Shown in pieces: positions 13,982-19,803 of a DNA stretch of 19,803 nucleotides. Position 1 is the first letter of the stretch; every line of letters starts with the position of its first letter. Source of the DNA: Gemmatimonadota bacterium (GTDB lineage: Bacteria > Latescibacterota > UBA2968 > UBA8231); NCBI GenBank assembly GCA_002712305.1, contig PATE01000010.1, positions 36,340 to 56,142 on the forward strand. The letters run 5' to 3'. Both the position numbers and the translations under genes were made by a program. The notes under the pieces were generated by a model. It was not told the origin of the DNA. It was given only the letters and a program-made list of their open reading frames with translations, and made no database searches.

Positions 13982-14929
13982 ATGAGCCCAACGGCGATGC
14001 GCGTCGGAGTCCTCGGAAGCGTGAATGAGGACTCCGTTGTTCAAGCCGATGGGTCTGTTTCTGGTGATCTTGGAGGCGTCCTGTTCACGGCCGGCGCTTT
14101 GGCGATACTCGGACAGGACCAGCAGATCGAGCCCTGGCTCCTGACTCGAATTGGCTCACCACAGATGGAAAAGGTGCAGACCAGAATGTCTGCGTTTCCC
14201 ACGCTCCAGTTGGGGGTGGTCGAGACCTGCGACGGGGCTGGGTATCGCTGTCAGATCGAGTATGATGCAGATGGAGCCAAGCAGGAGCGACTGCTGGGTG
14301 ACGTACCACCGCTGACGATCCGGGATGTAGCCTACCATCTACGTGGCCTGCATGCCCTGGTCGTTAACTTCATCACAGGCTACGAACTCGAGTTAGCCAC
14401 TCTGCAGGCCATCCGGCGCGTGTTGAAGGGACAGATCGTGATGGATCTACACAGCCTGACCCTGGCACGAGACACCGAAGGCAGGCGCAGCCAGAGAGCT
14501 CTGCCAAGATGGCGAGCGTGGGTGGGGTGTGCGGATGTGCTGCAGATGAACGAGCAGGAGGCCGCAAGTTTAGGTGCACGGGGAGGACTTGAGGGGGCGG
14601 TCGAGTTTGCGCGGACGCTGCTCTCGTTCGGGCCTATGGCGGTGGTCGTGACCCTGTCGACCCGTGGAGCCGTGGGTGCCTGGCGTGATCCTGCAGGTTT
14701 CGTCCGATCCCATCATCAACCCGCACTTGAGGCGGGCGACGGGGTAGTGGACACGACCGGTTGCGGTGACGTGTTTCTTGCGGGTCTAAGCGCCGATCTG
14801 ATGAAGGGTGGATCTTTGCCGTCAGCGCTGAAACTGGCAGCATCAGCGGCTGCCAGAAAGTGCGCTCGCCCCGGATTGGCGGGCCTGGAGTGTCTGGTTC
14901 CAACATCGATGTTATCCAAAGAGGGTTGA
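13982..14929 (+). CDS. PfkB-family carbohydrate/nucleoside kinase (ribokinase fold)
   Basis: The 315-residue protein has the PfkB fold: N-terminal '[14 protein letters not shown]' (31-44, the GG-NxA region, loosely matched), 'WLLTRIGSP' (52-60), the metal/ATP motif M189-N-E-Q-E193, and signature 2 D257-T-T-G-C-G-D263 followed by 'VFLAGL'. D263 is the expected catalytic base. The usual alanine of DTxGAGD is cysteine C261. Substrates in this family range from ribose and fructose to adenosine and pseudouridine; nothing in the sequence tells which. The central region is unusually divergent. The start at 13982 has AGGA four bases upstream; a second ATG at 13997 has no better site. It ends one base before the hflK start, so it is co-transcribed with hflKC, an unusual partner. 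Confidence 0.85.
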   Translation: MSPTAMRVGVLGSVNEDSVVQADGSVSGDLGGVLFTAGALAILGQDQQIEPWLLTRIGSPQMEKVQTRMSAFPTLQLGVVETCDGAGYRCQIEYDADGAKQERLLGDVPPLTIRDVAYHLRGLHALVVNFITGYELELATLQAIRRVLKGQIVMDLHSLTLARDTEGRRSQRALPRWRAWVGCADVLQMNEQEAASLGARGGLEGAVEFARTLLSFGPMAVVVTLSTRGAVGAWRDPAGFVRSHHQPALEAGDGVVDTTGCGDVFLAGLSADLMKGGSLPSALKLAASAAARKCARPGLAGLECLVPTSMLSKEG

Positions 14930-14930
14930 G

Positions 14931-15935
14931 ATGCCACAACAGTTCGACTTCCCAAAGAGTCCGATTCCTAACTTCCGAGTTCAGCCGAAGACGATCTACC
15001 TCGTGCTGGCTGTGCTGCTGGCCCTCTGGTTGATGAGTGGCGTCTACACCGTCGCTCCCGACGAGAAGGCTGTCATCCTTCGTTTCGGAAAACTGTCCGA
15101 AGTGGTGGGGCCCGGGATCGACTATCACTTCCCACCCCCGATCGAAATGCACATCATCCGTTCGGTGACCAAGGTCTACCGAGAAGAGATCGGATTCCGC
15201 ACGATCGATCCCGGCCCGCCGGCTCGATACCGGCAGAAGCCGGATGAGGCCCTGATGCTGACGGGTGACGAGAACATCGTCAACGTGGAGATGGTTGTGC
15301 AGTATCGGGTCACCGATGTGGTGAAAGCTCTGTTCCAAGCTCAGCGGTTGGGTCCTTTCGAAGCCGGAGGGAGCGGTTTGGTCCACGACGCGGCAGAAGC
15401 TGCCCTTCGGCAGGTCGTGGGGCGGCACGGGATCGACCAAGTGCTGACGGAAGGGAAGTTGCAGGTCCAGACGGAGATCAAGGAGAAACTGCAGGAATTG
15501 TTCGCCCTCTACGATGTCGGTCTGGCTGTGGAAACGGTACAACTGCAGTCGGTGGGGCCTCCCTCGCAGGTCGACTCCGCCTTCAAAGATGTGGCCAGCG
15601 CGAAAGAGGATCGGGAGCGTCTCGTGAATGAGGGCAGAGGGTATCAGAACGATATTATTCCCAAGTCACGTGGTGAAGCAGAGCGAATGGTCAAGGAAGC
15701 CGAGGCCTACAAAGTCGAGCGCGTCCGGAGAGCCCAAGGTGATGCAGACCGTTTCGGTGCCGTCTACGCCGAGTACGTCAAAGCGCCTGAAGTGACCGAA
15801 CGACGTTTGTACATCGAGACGATGGAGCGTGTCCTGCCCGATATTCGCAAGTACATCATCGGCACAGGAGAGGGAGACGCGGCTCTTCTCAACCTCATCA
15901 ATCTCGACCGGGCTCAGCCCGGTCAGAATCGCTGA
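14931..15935 (+). CDS. hflK: FtsH protease modulator HflK (SPFH/band 7 family)
   Basis: HflK and HflC form a large membrane complex that encloses and regulates the FtsH protease. The 334-residue protein has one N-terminal membrane anchor (about 21-41, 'TIYLVLAVLLALWLMSGVY'), then the SPFH domain beginning 'TVAPDEKAVILRFGKL', with 'GPGIDYHFPPPIE', 'LMLTGDENIVNVEMVVQYRV', and the helical stretch 'KSRGEAERMVKEAEAYKVERVRRAQGD' typical of HflK. It lacks the long Gly/Pro-rich N-terminus of the E. coli protein (419 residues) and starts near the anchor. GAGG at 14921-14924 is its ribosome-binding site. hflC follows after 12 bases. Confidence 0.94.
   Translation: MPQQFDFPKSPIPNFRVQPKTIYLVLAVLLALWLMSGVYTVAPDEKAVILRFGKLSEVVGPGIDYHFPPPIEMHIIRSVTKVYREEIGFRTIDPGPPARYRQKPDEALMLTGDENIVNVEMVVQYRVTDVVKALFQAQRLGPFEAGGSGLVHDAAEAALRQVVGRHGIDQVLTEGKLQVQTEIKEKLQELFALYDVGLAVETVQLQSVGPPSQVDSAFKDVASAKEDRERLVNEGRGYQNDIIPKSRGEAERMVKEAEAYKVERVRRAQGDADRFGAVYAEYVKAPEVTERRLYIETMERVLPDIRKYIIGTGEGDAALLNLINLDRAQPGQNR
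15906..15924 (+). other. Hairpin at the hflK-hflC junction
   Basis: GACCGGGC (15906-15913) and GCCCGGTC (15917-15924) form a perfect 8-bp GC-rich stem with a 3-base loop, inside the last codons of hflK and 24 bases before the hflC start. No T-run follows. It may influence stability or the ratio of the two products. Confidence 0.5.
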
Positions 15936-15947
15936 AAGAAGGCTGTC

Positions 15948-16805
15948 ATGAGATTCGCCGTCGGCGTCGTCGTCGTCCTCATTGCCGCCATGTTTGGGGC
16001 AAACCTGGTTCTGTTCACGGTGACCGAAATCGAGCAGGTGGTGGTGACTCAGTTTGGCAAGCCCAAGCGGGTGATCACCGAACCAGGACTTTATTTCAAA
16101 CTTCCAGATCCCTTCCAGCGCACGACCTCCTTCGACAAGCGGCTGCTCGAATACGACTCGAATCCAGACCCGATTTTTACTCAGGACAAGAAGATCCTCC
16201 TTCTCGACAACTACGCTCGCTGGCGGATTGTGGATGCCCTCGTTTTCATGCAGGCGTTACGCACAGTGGACGAGGCGCTGGCACGCATCGATGACATCGT
16301 CTTTTCGGAGCTGCGCAAGGAACTGGGCCAGCACGAATTACATGAAGTGGTGTCGACGAATCGCGAGCCCATCATGCAGTTGGTCACTAAGCGTGCAAAC
16401 GATGCGGCCAAGTTGTACGGGCTGGAGATCATCGATGTCCGCGTGAAACGGGCTGATCTGCCACCGGAGAACGAGAACGCCGTGTACGAACGCATGCGTG
16501 CCGAGCGGGATCGTGAGGCCAAGGGGTATCGGTCCGAGGGAGAGGAGCAAGCTTTGAAGATTCGGGCCGAAACCGATCTTCAAGCCTCCACGATCCAGGC
16601 CGAAGCCTACGAACGAGCGCAGGGAATTCGAGGTGAAGGCGACGCGACAGCGCTTTCTACCTACGCCGAAGCCTACAAGAAGGCTGCCAATTTCTACGAA
16701 TTCACACGCACCCTAGAAGCCTACGAGACAGCGCTGAAGACCGAGACGGTCCTCGTACAACCGGCGGACACGGATTTTTTCCGCTATCTGTTGGGGAGAC
16801 CATAG
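15948..16805 (+). CDS. hflC: FtsH protease modulator HflC (SPFH/band 7 family)
   Basis: HflC is the partner of HflK. The 285-residue protein has an N-terminal anchor (about 3-22, 'FAVGVVVVLIAAMFGANLVLF'), the SPFH start 'EIEQVVVTQFGKPKRVITEPGLYFKLPDPF', the core 'NYARWRIVDALVF' and 'YGLEIIDVRVKRADLPPENENAVYERMRAER', followed by the HflC-type 'YRSEGEEQALKIRAETD' helix and the helical tail. Length is near the usual 300-330. The ATG at 15948 has AAGG (15939-15942) five bases upstream. The coaE frame begins seven bases after the stop. Confidence 0.95.
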   Translation: MRFAVGVVVVLIAAMFGANLVLFTVTEIEQVVVTQFGKPKRVITEPGLYFKLPDPFQRTTSFDKRLLEYDSNPDPIFTQDKKILLLDNYARWRIVDALVFMQALRTVDEALARIDDIVFSELRKELGQHELHEVVSTNREPIMQLVTKRANDAAKLYGLEIIDVRVKRADLPPENENAVYERMRAERDREAKGYRSEGEEQALKIRAETDLQASTIQAEAYERAQGIRGEGDATALSTYAEAYKKAANFYEFTRTLEAYETALKTETVLVQPADTDFFRYLLGRP

Positions 16806-16812
16806 GGACGGA

Positions 16813-17463
16813 GTGGGAGCTCGGACAGCTCTTGGCGGTCGTTACGCAGGACCCAATCTACGGGTGGCGATTACCGGTAATATGGGCAGCGGCAAGTCGA
16901 GTCTGGCGACCCTGCTGCGAGAGAGGGGGGCTGGCATCGTCGATGCTGATGAGCGGGCGGCGCACCTGCTCGAGTCAGATGGGAATCTGGTGGGGCAACT
17001 GGCAGACGCATTCGGCGACGATCTTGTTGACGATCACGGCAGACTGGATCGGCGAAAACTGGCCCATCGCGCGTTCTCCAACGATGAGACCAGGCAGCAT
17101 CTGGACCGCCTTCTTCGGCAACCTCTCGAGCGACTCTTGTGGGAGACGATGGATCAGCTGGCACCGACGGCTCGCATCGTCATTCTCGACGCACCTCTGG
17201 TGTTCGAGTGGGGAATCGAATCACACTTTGATGCCGTTATCGTCGTGACCGTCGACAGTGAAACTGCCTTGCTCCGATTGCAGGATCGAGGCGTGAGCGA
17301 AGATGAAGCGCGTCGGCGCCGCAGCGCTCAGTGGCCTGCGGAGAGACAATCAGAGCTGGCAGACTTCGTCGTCGACAACAATTCAGACCTGACGAACCTG
17401 GAAGCCCAGGCTGATGTGGTCTGGCAGGCGCTGCAAGACAGGGTCCGTGAAGGGATGGCGTGA
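16813..17463 (+). CDS. coaE: Dephospho-CoA kinase
   Basis: CoaE phosphorylates the 3'-hydroxyl of dephospho-CoA, the last step of coenzyme A synthesis. The P-loop reads G22-NMGSG-K28-SS, followed by the family's 'GIVDADERAAHLLE' (D44, D46), 'HRAFSN', 'IVILDAPLVFEWG' and the late 'SAQWPAERQSELADFVVDNNSDL'. Length 216 compared with about 200 for the family: the excess is an N-terminal run before the P-loop. An alternative GTG at 16864 would give a start four residues before the loop and 199 residues; it has AGGA but 12 bases away. The 16813 GTG is kept because it follows hflC by seven bases. Its stop overlaps the gcvT start (GTGA). Confidence 0.93.
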   Translation: MGARTALGGRYAGPNLRVAITGNMGSGKSSLATLLRERGAGIVDADERAAHLLESDGNLVGQLADAFGDDLVDDHGRLDRRKLAHRAFSNDETRQHLDRLLRQPLERLLWETMDQLAPTARIVILDAPLVFEWGIESHFDAVIVVTVDSETALLRLQDRGVSEDEARRRRSAQWPAERQSELADFVVDNNSDLTNLEAQADVVWQALQDRVREGMA

Positions 17464-18593
17464 GTGAGAATTTGCGGCGAACGCCGCTGTTTGCTGTTCA
17501 CGAGGCCTCCGGCGCCCGTTTGGTTCCTTTTGCCGGTTGGGAGATGCCCGTTCAGTACACGGGAATCGGCGACGAGCATCTGGCCGTGCGAGAGGGGGCG
17601 GGGTGTTTCGATGTCAGCCACATGGGCAGACTTTACGTCCACGGGCATGGTTCTGTGCACTGGCTCGAAACCATCCTGCCCGCACGCATCTCCAGCATGC
17701 GCATCGGGCAGATGTCCTACTCGGTTCTGTGCACCCCCGATGGTGGAGCCATTGACGATCTGGCCGTCTATCGATGTGCTAAAGAGAACTTCCTGTTGGT
17801 GGTGAATGCCTCGAGGGCCACACAGGATCTCTCCACACTTGAGGCCCTGTTGCCCGATGACGGATCAGCAGCGATCGAAGATCGCACGACCCAAGAGGGC
17901 ATGGTGGCTGTGCAGGGACCGCGGGCCCTCGAACTGCTGACCGACATCGACCTGGTTGGGGGGCGATTCAACGATCTGGCACCCCTTGGATTCTTCCGAT
18001 TCCGCCAACGGGCCGACGAGACGGGCTCATGGTTGCTCAGTCGCAGTGGCTACACCGGTGAGGATGGTTTTGAGATCATCTGTCCCGCCAGCGAGACGAC
18101 ATCGTTGTGGGAGGCACTGGTTGCACGCGGTGTGCTACCCATCGGCTTAGGCGCGCGAGATACGCTGCGAACAGAGATGGGTTATCCTCTCTATGGCCAC
18201 GAACTGAGTGAACAGATCGGACCTGTCGAGGCAGGCCTCGCCTGGGCCCTGGCTCTTGATAAGGAAACGTCCTTCGTGGGACAGCAGAGACTTGTCGACA
18301 GGCAGCAGGGTACTCAGCGACTGTTGGGGCTGAGAATCGAGGGCAAGGGCATTCCGCGCCCCGGTTACGAGGTCTCTCAAGAAGATCAGGTCGTAGGGAG
18401 CGTGACCAGCGGAACCTATTCACCGAGTCTACAGGCGGGCATCGCCCTGGCGTTGGTTGACACGGCCCGCATCGATCCGAAACGGGGCGCAGCGATCCAT
18501 GTGCGCAACCGGCAACTACCCGCCAATTTCTGCGACCTGCCCTTCGTCCCATCTCGGGTCAAGCGCCGCCGTCGCAAGAGGACCGTATCGTGA
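17460..18593 (+). CDS. gcvT: Aminomethyltransferase, glycine cleavage system T protein
   Basis: GcvT takes the aminomethyl group from lipoylated H protein and passes it to tetrahydrofolate, releasing ammonia. The 377-residue protein shows 'GWEMPVQYTGIGDEH' (26-40), 'DVSHMGR' (51-57), 'GGAIDDLAVYR' with the catalytic-type D100, 'SRSGYTGEDGFEI' (194-206), 'GLGARDTLRTEMGYPLYGHEL' (229-249) and 'PRPGYEV'. It ends with a highly basic 'PSRVKRRRRKRTVS' tail, longer than usual. The GTG start at 17460 overlaps the coaE stop by four bases, and its own stop overlaps the gcvP start by four bases, so all three are translationally coupled. There is no gcvH between gcvT and gcvP. Confidence 0.96.
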   Translation: MSENLRRTPLFAVHEASGARLVPFAGWEMPVQYTGIGDEHLAVREGAGCFDVSHMGRLYVHGHGSVHWLETILPARISSMRIGQMSYSVLCTPDGGAIDDLAVYRCAKENFLLVVNASRATQDLSTLEALLPDDGSAAIEDRTTQEGMVAVQGPRALELLTDIDLVGGRFNDLAPLGFFRFRQRADETGSWLLSRSGYTGEDGFEIICPASETTSLWEALVARGVLPIGLGARDTLRTEMGYPLYGHELSEQIGPVEAGLAWALALDKETSFVGQQRLVDRQQGTQRLLGLRIEGKGIPRPGYEVSQEDQVVGSVTSGTYSPSLQAGIALALVDTARIDPKRGAAIHVRNRQLPANFCDLPFVPSRVKRRRRKRTVS

Positions 18594-19803
18594 GTGTAGA
18601 TTTTGAACGTCGACACATTGGTCCCAGTGAACATCAAGTCGACGAAATGCTTGAGGAGCTTGGCTACCAGGATCTTGAGGCCCTGACAGCAGCGGCAGTT
18701 CCTGCGGCCATTCTCAGTGAGCACCGGCTGCAGATGGAACCCGCCTGGGACGAGCATCGACTGCTGTCCAGACTGCGCCAAATCGGCGGCCGCAACACAG
18801 CAGCACGTTCCTTTCTGGGGATGGGTTATCACGACTGTGTGACACCTCCCGTCATCCAGCGAAATATCCTCGAGAATCCCGCCTGGTACACACAGTACAC
18901 TCCCTATCAGTCCGAAATCGCCCAAGGGCGTTTGGAGGCTCTGCTCAACTTCCAGACCGTCATCATCGACCTCACCGGTCTGCCGCTGGCCAATGCGTCC
19001 CTGCTGGATGAGGCGACGGCCGCAGCAGAGGCGATGGCGATGTTGCAAGCCGCCCAGGGCCGGAAGGGCACATCCACACGGTTCTTTGTCGCCGACGACG
19101 TTCATCCGCAGACGATCGGTGTTGTGGGTACCAGAGCACGCTGGCGTGGCTGGGAACTGGTTGTGGCACCGACAGAGAAATTTGAGATCTTTCTGCAGGA
19201 AGGAGGCTTCTTCGGCGCCTTGTTTCAGTACCCCTCCACCTACGGTGCCGTCGACGCCGAAGCGACACGCACACGGATCGAGTTCGCGAGCCAGGCAGGT
19301 GTCCCTACGATCCTGGCTGCTGACCCTCTGGCCCTGACATTGCTGACGCCACCAGGCGAATTGGGTGCCGCCATTGCAGTGGGTTCCACGCAACGCTTCG
19401 GCATGCCGATGGGTTTTGGTGGTCCTCACGCTGCCTATCTGGCCGCCAGCGAGGACTTCAAGCGACTCCTCCCGGGGCGCATTATCGGCGTGGCGCGTGA
19501 CGTCGATGGTCGCCCCGCCCTGCGGATGGCGCTGCAAACGCGTGAGCAACACATCCGCCGAGAAAAGGCCACGAGCAACATCTGTACGGCGCAAGTCCTG
19601 CCGGCCGTCGTGGCCAGCATGTATGCCGTCTATCACGGCCCCGAGGGGCTGCGCACGATCGCTCAACAGGTACACTCACGCGCCTGCGAAGTGGCCTCGA
19701 TGGCACGTGCCAACGGATTTGAGATGCCCCACGATGAGTTCTTTGACACGATCTGTGTGCAGGCCGGCGAAGACAGCCTCGACGCGGTGATGAGTCGCGC
19801 CGA
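18590..19803 (+). CDS. gcvP: Glycine dehydrogenase (decarboxylating), P protein, N-terminal part (3' partial)
   Basis: The frame opens with GTG at 18590, overlapping the gcvT stop, and has no stop codon up to the window end (404 codons). The first residues 'VDFERRHIGPSEHQVDEML' are the start of the full-length, single-chain GcvP type rather than of the split GcvPA subunit. Further hallmarks are 'NILENPAWYTQYTPYQSEIAQGRLE' (two-part motif with the GRLEALLNFQ helix), 'LLDEATAAAEAM', and 'FGMPMGFGGPHAAYLA', followed by 'QTREQHIRREKATSNICT'. The pyridoxal-lysine lies in the C-terminal half, beyond the window. GcvP decarboxylates glycine and hands the aminomethyl group to H protein. With gcvT it forms most of a glycine cleavage system; gcvH must lie elsewhere or downstream. 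Confidence 0.95.
   Translation, partial: MSVDFERRHIGPSEHQVDEMLEELGYQDLEALTAAAVPAAILSEHRLQMEPAWDEHRLLSRLRQIGGRNTAARSFLGMGYHDCVTPPVIQRNILENPAWYTQYTPYQSEIAQGRLEALLNFQTVIIDLTGLPLANASLLDEATAAAEAMAMLQAAQGRKGTSTRFFVADDVHPQTIGVVGTRARWRGWELVVAPTEKFEIFLQEGGFFGALFQYPSTYGAVDAEATRTRIEFASQAGVPTILAADPLALTLLTPPGELGAAIAVGSTQRFGMPMGFGGPHAAYLAASEDFKRLLPGRIIGVARDVDGRPALRMALQTREQHIRREKATSNICTAQVLPAVVASMYAVYHGPEGLRTIAQQVHSRACEVASMARANGFEMPHDEFFDTICVQAGEDSLDAVMSRA

Noticed and set aside
13745-14044. N-terminal extension of clpP (100 extra codons)
   Set aside because: It is not ClpP-like, runs through both divergent promoters and the start of the kinase gene, and ClpP homology begins exactly at the Met at 13744.
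14634-15542. 302-codon minus-strand frame over the kinase/hflK junction
   Set aside because: Spans two well-supported plus-strand genes and has no recognisable motif.
18416-19675. Long minus-strand open frame (419 codons) opposite gcvT/gcvP
   Set aside because: It lies opposite the clearly conserved plus-strand gcvT and gcvP, its product matches no family, and such antisense frames are common in GC-rich genes.
1-19803. Defence island, mobile element, CRISPR array or tRNA
   Set aside because: I found no direct repeats with regular spacing, no transposase or integrase, no cloverleaf-like sequence, and nearly all DNA is explained by housekeeping genes.

Overview
This window looks like chromosomal housekeeping DNA from a GC-rich, probably Gram-negative (double-membrane) bacterium. 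The signs are a lipoprotein signal peptide, a BrkB/YihY-type membrane protein, an HflK/HflC pair, an EpmA-type EF-P modification enzyme and dense, overlapping transcription units. Several genes start with GTG or TTG. I see no tRNA, rRNA, insertion sequence, phage gene or CRISPR array. The gene order is not one I recognise from a model organism, so I do not assign a phylum. The layout, with clpX far from clpP, no tig, and gcvT directly abutting a full-length-type gcvP, suggests a poorly studied lineage.

Layout. 1-1306: a 5'-truncated YihY/BrkB membrane protein and a small lipoprotein, closed by a strong terminator (1347-1388). 1414-3621: RNase R, tail to tail with a minus-strand PLP enzyme of the class V aminotransferase fold (3618-4745). 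4898-6114: an easily missed 49-residue membrane-anchored protein translationally coupled to holA (DNA polymerase III delta). 6126-6668: trxA as a stand-alone unit with its own strong promoter and terminator. 6752-8832: a cyclic-nucleotide-binding-domain protein coupled to an AI-2E-family permease that carries an inserted immunoglobulin-like (ASH/HYDIN-type) domain. 9096-13120: a cold-shock-domain protein with extra N- and C-terminal regions, clpX, an epmA-like gene, and a GGDEF diguanylate cyclase with a degenerate receiver. 13142-13744 (minus): clpP. 13982-19803: a long plus-strand run of pfkB-family kinase, hflK, hflC, coaE, gcvT and gcvP (cut by the window edge).

How it fits together. Much of the window concerns protein and RNA quality control: RNase R, thioredoxin, ClpX and ClpP (convergent, separated by two genes), HflK/HflC (which control the FtsH protease) and EF-P modification. 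Second-messenger signalling appears twice, as the cNMP-binding protein and the diguanylate cyclase. The most striking regulatory structure is a perfect 11-bp inverted repeat (13824-13834 and 13855-13865) between clpP and the kinase-hflKC operon. Its arms contain the -35 boxes of both divergent promoters, so one DNA-binding protein could control soluble (Clp) and membrane (Hfl/FtsH) proteolysis together. The most striking protein is the AI-2E permease with the inserted Ig-like domain. No stretch longer than 300 bases lacks a gene; the longest gaps are 8833-9095 and 13745-13981, both described below.
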